This document shows, one piece after another, positions 1 through 5,721 of a DNA stretch of 5,883 nucleotides (the first letter of the stretch is position 1; the number at the start of each line of letters is the position of its first letter). The stretch is from contig CALDQH010000066.1 in NCBI GenBank assembly GCA_937911935.1, positions 1 to 5,883 of the forward strand. Reading direction: 5' to 3'. This stretch comes from an uncultured Bacteroidales bacterium. Lineage in GTDB: Bacteria; Bacteroidota; Bacteroidia; Bacteroidales; Paludibacteraceae. The position numbers and the translations under genes were made by a program. The notes beneath the pieces are model-generated. The model saw only the letters and a list, made by a program, of their open reading frames with translations. It was not told the DNA's origin and ran no database searches.

Positions 1-590
1 ACCAATCTATTCCGCCATTGCGTGTGGGAGCAACTTATGTGCAGCTTTTTCAGGATTACTCAGCGAATGCTTCTAATCGATCTCCCGAGCGCAAAGCAGC
101 TGTGCAATTTGCCAAACAAAAGTTAGACAGGGCAAAATCTTTTATTGATGCAGTCAAACAGCGCGAAAATACCCTAATGACCATAATGCGCTCTATTATA
201 CAGAGCCAAAAATCATTCTTTACAGATGCAGACGAATCGGCTCTTAAACCTTTAACCATGAAAGAAATTGCGCAAAAATCTAATTGCGAGATTTCAACGG
301 TTTCAAGAGCAGTAGGCAATAAGTATATTCAAACTAATTTTGGCATATTCCCTTTAAAGCATTTTTTCTCGGAGGGTATGTTGACCGACTCGGGCGAGGA
401 AGTCTCTACGCGCGAAATCAAACAATTGCTCAAAGAAATGATCGATGCAGAGGATAAGAAACATCCACTTCCTGACGAAAAACTCTGCGATCTTTTGCAG
501 CAAAAAGGTTATCCAATTGCTCGCAGAACAGTTGCCAAGTACCGAGAACAGTTGGGGCTTGCTGTGGCACGTTTGCGTAAAACTTTTTAA
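1..590 (+). CDS. rpoN: RNA polymerase sigma-54 factor RpoN, C-terminal part (5' end outside window)
   Basis: Sigma-54 directs RNA polymerase to -24/-12 promoters and needs an AAA+ activator to open DNA. The reading frame is open from base 3, so the true start and the N-terminal activator- and core-binding regions lie upstream of the window; about 195 codons are visible. Visible in order: the end of the core-binding domain with the family pattern FAKQKLDRAKSFIDAVKQRE; a helix-turn-helix region (MKEIAQKSNCEISTVSRAV) followed by KYIQTNFGIFPLKHFFSEG; and near the C-terminus the RpoN box ARRTVAKYRE (bases 519-548), the signature that reads the -24 element. The protein ends VARLRKTF, a normal family end, so the 3' end is intact. 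The next gene starts 3 bases after the stop, so co-transcription is likely. No -24/-12 promoter was found in the window, so its targets lie elsewhere. Confidence 0.96.
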   Translation, partial: QSIPPLRVGATYVQLFQDYSANASNRSPERKAAVQFAKQKLDRAKSFIDAVKQRENTLMTIMRSIIQSQKSFFTDADESALKPLTMKEIAQKSNCEISTVSRAVGNKYIQTNFGIFPLKHFFSEGMLTDSGEEVSTREIKQLLKEMIDAEDKKHPLPDEKLCDLLQQKGYPIARRTVAKYREQLGLAVARLRKTF

Positions 591-593
591 AAC

Positions 594-1541
594 ATGAAAC
601 GAATTTTAGTTGCACATGCTCTCTACGGAGAATCCTTTTCTGAACATCCTGGATTTGAATTGGTAAAACCTCAAAAAGGTGCCTTTTCATCGGAAGAACT
701 GATGCAATTGATTCCTACTTGTCATGCTTTTATTTCGATGTTTAACACCCCTGTTCCAGCGGCACTTTTGCAGGCAGGAGAGAAACTAGAAATCGTATCG
801 AATGTAGGTGTGGGTTATAACAATATTGATGTAGAAACTGCAAGTAAATTAGGAATAACCGTATGTAATACGCCCGATGTGGTTACGGAGCCAACGGCAG
901 AATTAACCATAGCCTTGCTGTTGGATGTGGCACGTGGCATTACACGTTCTCATGTAGCAATGACTCAAAAAGCAGAAAAATGGGGTGTGCTCGAAAATAT
1001 AGGAATGGATGTATATGGTAAAACCTTGGGTATTGTAGGTTTTGGTCGTATCGGTATGGCAGTAGCTCGTAGAGCAAAAGCAATGGGTATGCGCATCTTG
1101 TATTATAGTCGTACCCGAAAAACAAAAAGCATAGAAAAACAGTACGAAGCTACTTATGTATCTCTTTCGGAGTTGTTGAAACAATCAGACTTTGTTAGTT
1201 TGCATACTCCTTTAACTTCTAAAACCCATCATTTAATAGGTGCTGAACAACTTGCTTGCTGTAAACCTACCGCATACCTAATCAATACTGCACGTGGGGC
1301 AGTAGTAAACGAAGAAGTCCTTGTGGATGCCTTGCAAAAAAAGAAAATTGCGGGAGCAGCGCTTGATGTCTATGAATTCGAGCCCAAGGTTTCGGAAAAA
1401 TTACGTGTATTGCCCAATGTGGTATTGTTGCCTCATATTGGAACGGCTACACGCGAAACGCGCAACAAAATGGCAGCTATGGCGCACGAAAATGTGCGAC
1501 ATTACTTTGCTGGGAATCCTATTCGAGTGGTAAATTCCTAA
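594..1541 (+). CDS. D-isomer-specific 2-hydroxyacid dehydrogenase (glyoxylate/hydroxypyruvate reductase-like)
   Basis: A 315-residue NAD(P)-dependent oxidoreductase that should interconvert a 2-keto acid and a D-2-hydroxy acid in the cytoplasm. The length is normal for the family. The Rossmann motif is GFGRIG (residues 149-154) in the context YGKTLGIVGFGRIG. The catalytic trio is Arg234 (NTARGAVVNEE), Glu263 (DVYEFEP) and His281 (LLPHIGTAT); the 29-residue Arg-Glu spacing is typical. At the end of the second beta strand, where NAD-dependent members carry Asp, this protein has Ser172-Arg173 (YYSRTRK), which suggests NADPH preference. The N-terminal catalytic half has VGVGYNNID (71-79) and PDVVTEPTAE (94-103), which are usual substrate-domain motifs. 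The start ATG lies 3 bases after the rpoN stop. The exact substrate cannot be told; glyoxylate or hydroxypyruvate is the best guess from resemblance. It is not full-length SerA, since it has no C-terminal ACT domain. Confidence 0.9.
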   Translation: MKRILVAHALYGESFSEHPGFELVKPQKGAFSSEELMQLIPTCHAFISMFNTPVPAALLQAGEKLEIVSNVGVGYNNIDVETASKLGITVCNTPDVVTEPTAELTIALLLDVARGITRSHVAMTQKAEKWGVLENIGMDVYGKTLGIVGFGRIGMAVARRAKAMGMRILYYSRTRKTKSIEKQYEATYVSLSELLKQSDFVSLHTPLTSKTHHLIGAEQLACCKPTAYLINTARGAVVNEEVLVDALQKKKIAGAALDVYEFEPKVSEKLRVLPNVVLLPHIGTATRETRNKMAAMAHENVRHYFAGNPIRVVNS

Positions 1542-1568
1542 TTTTCTGTACTTTTTTGCTTAAAAAGG

Positions 1569-1599
1569 TTGGGTAAGTAAAAAAAAGTATTTACCTTTG
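1569..1599 (+). promoter_or_regulatory. rpsO promoter, Bacteroidetes type
   Basis: A TACCTTTG element (1592-1599) matches the Bacteroidetes -7 consensus TAnnTTTG exactly. TTG at 1569-1571 lies 20 bases upstream and fits the -33 element. The predicted start is near 1603-1606, giving rpsO a leader of only about 15-18 bases. A 9-bp inverted repeat (TACTTTTTT at 1549-1557 with AAAAAAGTA at 1581-1589) overlaps the spacer; its meaning is unknown. Confidence 0.72.
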
Positions 1600-1620
1600 C
1601 GCTCCTTTAATTCAATTTAT

Positions 1621-1890
1621 ATGTATTTATCAAAAGAACAAAAAGCGGAAATCTTTGGGAAATACGGAAAGTCTAATACTGATACTGGTTCACCAGAAAG
1701 CCAGATAGCATTATTTTCCACCCGTATCGCCCATTTGACTGAACATGTTAAGTCAAATCACAAAGATTATAGCACAAAACGTGCTTTGGTACAATTAGTA
1801 GGTAAACGTCGTCGTTTGTTGGATTACCTAAAAGAACGCGACATCGAACGTTACCGTGCTATTATTAAAGAATTAGGCATCCGTAAATAA
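1621..1890 (+). CDS. rpsO: 30S ribosomal protein S15
   Basis: Ribosomal protein S15 binds the central domain of 16S rRNA early in 30S assembly. The 89-residue length equals the usual family length. Family signatures seen are the N-terminal helix MYLSKEQKAEIFGKYG, the rRNA-contact stretch NTDTGSPESQIALFSTRI (about residues 18-35), and the C-terminal KRRRLLDYLKERDIERY (about 62-78) followed by ELGIRK. The ATG at 1621 is chosen because an in-frame TTG at 1597 falls inside the promoter's -7 element. No Shine-Dalgarno sequence is visible, as is common in Bacteroidetes. The gene appears to be a single-gene transcript with its own promoter and terminator; pnp, the usual neighbour in many other phyla, does not follow. 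Confidence 0.98.
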   Translation: MYLSKEQKAEIFGKYGKSNTDTGSPESQIALFSTRIAHLTEHVKSNHKDYSTKRALVQLVGKRRRLLDYLKERDIERYRAIIKELGIRK

Positions 1891-1907
1891 TCAGATGCTT
1901 CTAAAAC

Positions 1908-1941
1908 AAAAAGGGCTTCACCGTTTGGCGAAGCCCTTTTT
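1908..1941. terminator. Bidirectional intrinsic terminator between rpsO and cysE
   Basis: Left arm AAAAAGGGCTTC (1908-1919) pairs perfectly with GAAGCCCTTTTT (1930-1941). Inside it, one A-C mismatch and two further C-G pairs close a GTTT loop. The A-run on one side and T-run on the other give a U tail in both directions. It lies 17 bases after the rpsO stop and 4 bases after the cysE stop on the other strand, so it should end both convergent transcripts. Confidence 0.93.
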
Positions 1942-1945
1942 ATGT

Positions 1946-2833
1946 TTATTTCTTAATCAGAACAGTTCCCTCAGGCACGGGTTGCGTTACCCATGTATTA
2001 CCGCCAATAACAGCATTCTTCCCGATGGTAATACGTCCCAAAATGGTGGCACCTGCATATACTACTACATTGTCCTCGAGGATAGGGTGCCTTTCTATTC
2101 CTTTGATAATCTCGTCATTATCGTCTGTGGGGAAACTCTTTGCGCCCAAAGTTACACCTTGGTATAGTTTTACATTTTCTCCGATAATGCAAGTTTCGCC
2201 AATAACGATACCTGTGCCGTGGTCAATGGCAAAGTATTTGCCAATGGTTGCTCCAGGGTGAATATCAATGCCGGTTTCGGAGTGCGCCATTTCTGTAATA
2301 ATTCGAGGGATAATAGCAGAGGCGCCTAATGTTAGTAGCTCGTGAGCTATACGATAATTAGAAATAGCCTTAATGCCAGGATATGCCAATATAATTTCTC
2401 CAAAGTTCTTGGCAGCTGGGTCGCCTTTGTAAATGGCTTCGACGTCTGTACGTAACATGCACTTAATATCAGGCAAGTGTTCGATAAAGGCGGCAGCCAT
2501 ATCCATGGCGGCTTTCTTCTTTCCGGGCAAATTACGTTCCTCGTCAGTGCAATCAAAGCAGGCACCTGCATACAATTGCTCCCATAGGAGTTGGAAAATA
2601 CGCTCTGTGGTTACGCCAATATGATAAGGTAACGTGGTTGTGTTTATCGAGGTATTGCCAAAAAATCCGGGAAATAAAACCGAACGTGTTAGTTCGATAA
2701 ATTCCATAATCTTGTCCAACGAAGGATAAGGTTCGTCTTCGTGGCTTTGGTGCATCAATTTTCCGTCAAATTCTTGCGAAGTAAGTCGTTCAATTGATTT
2801 CTTAATCTGGTTTGCATATTTAGAAACGGCCAT
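1946..2833 (-). CDS. cysE: Serine O-acetyltransferase
   Basis: Transfers acetyl from acetyl-CoA to L-serine, giving O-acetylserine, the first committed step of cysteine synthesis in the cytoplasm. The protein is 295 residues. The N-terminal helical domain ends in TDVEAIYKGDPAAKNFGEI (129-146) and YPGIKAISNYRIAHEL (151-166), both hallmarks of the enzyme. The C-terminal left-handed beta-helix of hexapeptide repeats runs from about 175 to 285. Asp190 (TGIDIHPG) and His205 (AIDHGTG) match the E. coli catalytic pair Asp143/His158 with the same spacing of 15. GETCIIG, YQGVTLGAKSFP and GGNTWVT are typical. The start is the ATG at 2831-2833 (MAVSKYANQ). The frame stays open to 3016, but that extension is low-complexity, crosses the promoter and hairpin, and has no family resemblance. 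The tail ends in LIKK rather than the terminal Ile used elsewhere to dock into CysK. The gene is convergent with rpsO and divergent from the lipoprotein operon. Confidence 0.96.
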   Translation of the reverse strand: MAVSKYANQIKKSIERLTSQEFDGKLMHQSHEDEPYPSLDKIMEFIELTRSVLFPGFFGNTSINTTTLPYHIGVTTERIFQLLWEQLYAGACFDCTDEERNLPGKKKAAMDMAAAFIEHLPDIKCMLRTDVEAIYKGDPAAKNFGEIILAYPGIKAISNYRIAHELLTLGASAIIPRIITEMAHSETGIDIHPGATIGKYFAIDHGTGIVIGETCIIGENVKLYQGVTLGAKSFPTDDNDEIIKGIERHPILEDNVVVYAGATILGRITIGKNAVIGGNTWVTQPVPEGTVLIKK

Positions 2834-2881
2834 ATTTTTTGTGTATATAATATAATAAGGTGTGAAATGGTATTTGCAGTG

Positions 2882-2889
2882 CAAAAGTA
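2882..2889 (-). promoter_or_regulatory. Possible proximal cysE promoter (-7 element only)
   Basis: Read on the - strand this is TACTTTTG, an exact match to TAnnTTTG. The place for the -33 element is filled by the T-run below the upstream hairpin and has no clear TTTG. If used, it would give a leader of about 40 bases that omits the hairpin at 2911-2935. Confidence 0.4.
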
Positions 2890-2902
2890 ATAAATAAAAA
2901 TG

Positions 2903-2935
2903 AAAAAAAAGTTCCTCTCTTATCAAGAGAGGAAC
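2903..2935 (-). terminator. Perfect hairpin with T8 tail in the cysE leader (terminator-like)
   Basis: On the - strand an 11-bp perfect stem (arms GTTCCTCTCTT and AAGAGAGGAAC, loop GAT) spans 2935-2911 and is followed directly by eight T. By form this is an intrinsic terminator. No gene on the - strand ends here. Instead a strong promoter begins its transcript almost at the first base of the stem. It may therefore be a leader hairpin of cysE (attenuator or RNA-stability element), an operator at +1, or the leftover terminator of a lost gene. Confidence 0.7.
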
Positions 2936-2940
2936 TAATG

Positions 2941-2971
2941 CAAATATATGCGCTTTCTGTAAATCTACAAA
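2941..2971 (-). promoter_or_regulatory. Distal cysE promoter, strong consensus match
   Basis: On the - strand, TTTG (2971-2968), a 19-base spacer and TATATTTG (2948-2941) match both elements of the Bacteroidetes consensus. Transcription should start near 2936-2938, right at the foot of the hairpin, and run toward cysE with a leader of roughly 100 bases. Confidence 0.68.
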
Positions 2972-3051
2972 GCAAAAAATCAAATATTTTTCAAGAAATA
3001 ACACAAATTTTAACAAAATAAAGAACCCAATCCCCCTTTGGTATATTTCTG

Positions 3052-3090
3052 TATAAATCTATATCTCTTGATAAGAGATATAGATTTATA
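3052..3090. repeat. Perfect 18-bp inverted repeat, 3-base loop, upstream of lipoprotein operon
   Basis: The arm at 3052-3069 (TATAAATCTATATCTCTT) is the exact reverse complement of 3073-3090, around the spacer GAT. No T-run follows on either strand, so it is not a normal terminator. The inner 15 bases (3064-3078), TCTCTTGATAAGAGA, are identical to the core of the hairpin at 2911-2935 read on the - strand, while the outer arms differ. It could be an operator, a leader hairpin of the lipoprotein operon, or both. Confidence 0.9.
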
Positions 3091-3174
3091 TTGGTGTTGT
3101 AAATGTAGTTAAAATATAGATTATTAGACGTTTACAATTAAAATAGTTGGTTAAATATTGTATTTTCTATTCGT

Positions 3175-3489
3175 ATGATGATGCGCAGTTTTTTGCTTAA
3201 AGGCGCTATTTTATTGCTCTTGTCTCTGACTTCATGTCTGGGTTCGCAGTTGGATGTTAACGACCCTGCCAAATATTGTTGGGAGCTAAGTAGTCAAGGC
3301 GAGGTAATAATGTATGTATGGGGAGCAGGCTCGAATGTTCAATTCATCATCGATGATTTTAAGGTGAATCAGCATATTTATTTAACCCCTAACAAAACCA
3401 ACGTAAAGTCAGTTAGCGAATGTAATTATTTAAACCAGCAGGTATCAACCTCGAACAAACTGATTAACGCAGATTATACAAGAAACTGA
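3175..3489 (+). CDS. Small lipoprotein, LDVNDPxKYCW family (copy A)
   Basis: A 104-residue predicted lipoprotein of unknown function. Residues 1-20 form a signal peptide with Arg and Lys, a leucine-rich core and the lipobox L18-T-S-C21, so Cys21 should be lipidated. No acidic run follows the Cys, so the Bacteroidetes surface-export signal is not evident. The mature part begins LDVNDPAKYCW (26-36), which is shared almost exactly with the lipoprotein at 5421-5669. A second cysteine, Cys83 (SECNYLN), lies 48 residues after Cys35; the pair may form a disulfide. The rest looks beta-rich and has no recognised domain. Three ATG codons in a row (3175, 3178, 3181) leave the start uncertain by two residues. 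It is first in a four-gene block, 16 bases ahead of the PagL-like gene, and divergent from cysE. Confidence 0.83.
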   Translation: MMMRSFLLKGAILLLLSLTSCLGSQLDVNDPAKYCWELSSQGEVIMYVWGAGSNVQFIIDDFKVNQHIYLTPNKTNVKSVSECNYLNQQVSTSNKLINADYTRN

Positions 3490-3505
3490 TAGGCGGATAA
3501 AGACA

Positions 3506-4798
3506 ATGAAAGTAACAAAAAAGATAAAAGCCGGTGTATGGGTGATGCTATGTGTGTTGTTTGTGTCACCGTTGTTTGCCGAAGAACAAGATCTTTATGC
3601 ACCTTATAAGATTAAAGCTCAATTTATAGGCGGTGTCTTGTATCCTCATAATAAGGATTTAATAGCACCGCTTGTAAAAGGTCCCATGTTGGGTGCCGAA
3701 CTTGCATTTGAATGGGCTATGGATGGGTCTAAACCTTGGCACTATCATTTTAATAAACCCGACATCGGATTGGCATTGCAAGCAATTGATTTAGGTAACC
3801 CAGAAGTCACAGGTCAAATGATAGCACTTTATCCTTATATCAATATTCCATTGTATAAGAATAAAATAATATCCTTTAACACCAAAATAGGATGTGGTTT
3901 GGCTTATGCAACCAAGCCTTGTGATATAACTGCTGCAGCTGCAGATCCACGTACGATGGAGGAAAAAGCAGCCGATTATAACTTTGCGATAGGTGGACCT
4001 GTCGATGTAGCAGCCTCTGCAGCGCTTAACATAGATGTTCGATTGCATAAAAATGTGCTTTTCACAGCTGATGTTTCGTTTAGTCACTTTTCGAGCGGTA
4101 ACTTATATCAACCCAATTATGGTTTGAATTTGTTCAATGGTTATGTAGGTCTTAAGTACGTACCTGTTTATAAAAAAGCTCCAGCGCCATTAGATTCTAT
4201 ACCTGTATTAACCAAAAGGTGGTCTGGCGAGATTGTACTTTCTGGTGGTGCGCGGAAGTTGTATTATTCGGATACAAGGCATTTCGGTATTGCAAGCTTA
4301 AATGTAGAGGGCTATTATCGTACCTGTCATCAGCATCGAGTTGGCGTAGGTTTGGACTTGTTTTTCTCGGATGCTTATGGTCAAACAGTAGCTCCAGATG
4401 CAAATGGTAGGTACCAATGGACCAATGAGTTTACCCATCTAACGCGCACTTGTACCACAGAAAATAAATTTTCTAATAAGTTACGATTCGGCTTTAATAT
4501 AGCCAACGAGTTAACCATTCATAAGGTAGGTATCTTTTTTCATGTAGGGATGTATCTGTACGATCCCGTAAAGGATATGGAGCCTGGCGAAGAATGTTTA
4601 GAAGCGCTTAATAGCGGCTCTGAAACAAAAAAGAAAGGTCTTTTGTATGCTTACGACATTCAGAAAGAAGATGGTTGGTGCTATTTTAGATTGGGTGTTA
4701 GGTATCATATAACCAAACATTTTTTGGTGAATGCCAGTGTTAAGACCCATTTACAAAAAGTAGAATTTGCGGAATTTGGCGTAGGCTACGCCTTTTAG
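3506..4798 (+). CDS. PagL-like (lipid A deacylase / 'acyloxyacyl hydrolase' family) outer-membrane protein
   Basis: A 430-residue predicted outer-membrane barrel protein. The signal peptide is residues 1-25, cleaved after PLFA. Residues about 35-220 resemble the PagL-like family annotated as acyloxyacyl hydrolase in Bacteroidetes: YPEI-type motif KPDIGLALQ (84-92), LGNPEVTG (96-103), YPYINIPLY (109-117), and the key segment SHFSSGNLYQPNYGLN (193-208). His194 and Ser196 align with the His-x-Ser active site of PagL, and PN-x-G follows at the right spacing. The PagL catalytic Glu position is Asn208 here, so activity and exact reaction are uncertain. Residues about 235-430 form a second beta-rich half ending in Phe430, as barrels often do. 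The family member would act on lipid A acyl chains from within the outer membrane. AGGCGG at 3491-3496 is a rare Shine-Dalgarno-like site 9 bases before the ATG. Confidence 0.72.
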   Translation: MKVTKKIKAGVWVMLCVLFVSPLFAEEQDLYAPYKIKAQFIGGVLYPHNKDLIAPLVKGPMLGAELAFEWAMDGSKPWHYHFNKPDIGLALQAIDLGNPEVTGQMIALYPYINIPLYKNKIISFNTKIGCGLAYATKPCDITAAAADPRTMEEKAADYNFAIGGPVDVAASAALNIDVRLHKNVLFTADVSFSHFSSGNLYQPNYGLNLFNGYVGLKYVPVYKKAPAPLDSIPVLTKRWSGEIVLSGGARKLYYSDTRHFGIASLNVEGYYRTCHQHRVGVGLDLFFSDAYGQTVAPDANGRYQWTNEFTHLTRTCTTENKFSNKLRFGFNIANELTIHKVGIFFHVGMYLYDPVKDMEPGEECLEALNSGSETKKKGLLYAYDIQKEDGWCYFRLGVRYHITKHFLVNASVKTHLQKVEFAEFGVGYAF

Positions 4799-4843
4799 AA
4801 TATTTCAGATAATCAATTTTTAACCAATATAAAATTATACATT

Positions 4844-5380
4844 ATGAAAAAACTTGTATTTGTAGTAGTTGCCATGTTGGCAGCATTAGTTATGTATGCA
4901 CAAGAATACCAACACAGCGTAGGTTTGGTGGTTGGTAGCTTAAATGGTGTTAGTTACAAAACTTTTTTAGGTGAGAATTTTGCACTTCAAACAGATTTAG
5001 CGTTTGGTGTGGTTGCAACTCAAGGAGGTACCGAGGTTGCAACAGATGAAGTAAGGTATTGGGATTTTCAAGTGAATCCAAATGCGTATTATCAAAAAGA
5101 GGTTGCTTCATTCTCTTGGGGAACTCTTTCGGCTTATGGAGGTGGTGGTCTTTCCATTGGTATGGCGAAATATTTGGGTTCTTATTCAATGCCGCTAATG
5201 GGGAAATGGGGTATTAATGCTATCGCAGGTGTAGAATGTGGTGTTAATAATCTGCCCATTGTTTTTGCGCTTGATTTTCGCCCTGGTTACGGCATGTTGT
5301 TTTATGGAGATTACGGATACACCATGACTGTTAATACCTTCGATTGGGCTTTGGCTGCCAGTGTAAGATATGTGTTTTGA
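4844..5380 (+). CDS. Outer-membrane beta-barrel protein, about 8 strands
   Basis: A 178-residue predicted small outer-membrane barrel. The signal peptide MKKLVFVVVAMLAALVMYA is followed by Gln20 at the cleavage site. The mature protein has alternating hydrophobic strands. It opens with VGLVVGSLNGVSYKTFLGENFALQTDLAFG, in pieces the pattern of the common Bacteroidetes 'GxxYKxF...NALE' barrel proteins, includes glycine-rich turns (AYGGGGLSIG), and ends ALAASVRYVF with a C-terminal Phe, the barrel-assembly signal. The size fits an eight-stranded barrel such as OmpX/OmpW types. No enzymatic motif is visible and the function is unknown. It follows the PagL-like gene after 45 AT-rich bases with no terminator and precedes the second lipoprotein by 40, so all are probably one transcript. 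Confidence 0.82.
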   Translation: MKKLVFVVVAMLAALVMYAQEYQHSVGLVVGSLNGVSYKTFLGENFALQTDLAFGVVATQGGTEVATDEVRYWDFQVNPNAYYQKEVASFSWGTLSAYGGGGLSIGMAKYLGSYSMPLMGKWGINAIAGVECGVNNLPIVFALDFRPGYGMLFYGDYGYTMTVNTFDWALAASVRYVF

Positions 5381-5420
5381 TGACCCCAAAATACTAATTA
5401 TTAATATTTAATTTAAGATT

Positions 5421-5669
5421 ATGAAAAAATTATTGTTGTTCAGTTTTGTAGCATTGGCTACTATGTTTACTTCGTGTAGTGAAGGTTTGGATGTAAACGA
5501 TCCCAATAAGTATTGTTGGAAGGTTACCCTTAGTGGCTACGGTGAATCAGAGACAGATTATATTTATGAAACAAGTGGTGTAATCAGTCAAATGAATAAA
5601 ATCTACAATCAAAGCGGTTATTCGTTTACTTATGCAAAAGCTAATGACTACCAATGTATAAATAATTAA
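5421..5669 (+). CDS. Small lipoprotein, LDVNDPxKYCW family (copy B)
   Basis: An 82-residue predicted lipoprotein, paralogue of the one at 3175-3489. The signal peptide ends in the lipobox F16-T-S-C19; SEG follows the lipidated Cys, a weak acidic signal. LDVNDPNKYCW (residues 23-33) differs from copy A at one residue, and the codons differ at four synonymous positions, so the motif is held by selection rather than by recent copying. Cys79 (YQCINN) lies 47 residues after Cys32, against 48 in copy A. The middle also aligns loosely (YIYETSGVISQ with YVWGAGSNVQ). Copy B lacks the last 20 or so residues of copy A, ending just after the second cysteine. It is last in the four-gene block. Function is unknown; no known domain is recognised. 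Confidence 0.84.
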   Translation: MKKLLLFSFVALATMFTSCSEGLDVNDPNKYCWKVTLSGYGESETDYIYETSGVISQMNKIYNQSGYSFTYAKANDYQCINN

Positions 5670-5721
5670 TCAGTGGTAACTAGATTAAAGAGTTAATGAT
5701 GGGGTTATTGCTCTTAATCAT

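Larger units (their letters stand above)
2834..3174. other. Divergent intergenic control region, cysE / lipoprotein operon
   Basis: A 341-base, very AT-rich stretch with no believable gene. It contains two candidate - strand promoters toward cysE, a perfect hairpin with a T8 tail on the - strand, and a second, longer perfect hairpin nearer the + strand operon. Both hairpins carry the core TCTCTTGATAAGAGA. No clear + strand promoter was found for the lipoprotein operon. The nearest match is TATATTTC at 3042-3049, one base off the -7 consensus and lacking a good -33 partner. The last 80 bases before the operon (3091-3174) hold nothing recognisable. Confidence 0.7.

Noticed and set aside
565..580. 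TGGCACG followed by TTTGC near the rpoN stop, resembling a sigma-54 -24/-12 promoter
   Set aside because: The two halves are adjacent, without the required spacer between TGGCACG and TTGC, and the site lies inside the rpoN coding region. A similar TGGCACG at about 926-932 has no TTGC at the right distance.
903..1184. Open frames on the opposite strand within the dehydrogenase, CysE and barrel genes
   Set aside because: They are shadows of well-supported genes, with compositions unlike real proteins and no promoter or family resemblance.
1549..1569. Possible terminator after the dehydrogenase gene (T-run and A-run pairing)
   Set aside because: The stem is nearly all A-T with a mismatch, no T tail follows, and it overlaps the rpsO promoter spacer; read-through into rpsO cannot be excluded.
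1597..1620. Upstream in-frame TTG start for rpsO
   Set aside because: The TTG is part of the TACCTTTG promoter element, and the ATG at 1621 gives the standard 89-residue S15.
2834..3016. N-terminal extension of cysE in the open - strand frame (about 61 extra residues)
   Set aside because: It crosses the hairpin and the consensus promoter, is AT-driven low-complexity sequence and has no CysE family resemblance; the ATG at 2831-2833 gives a normal-length enzyme.
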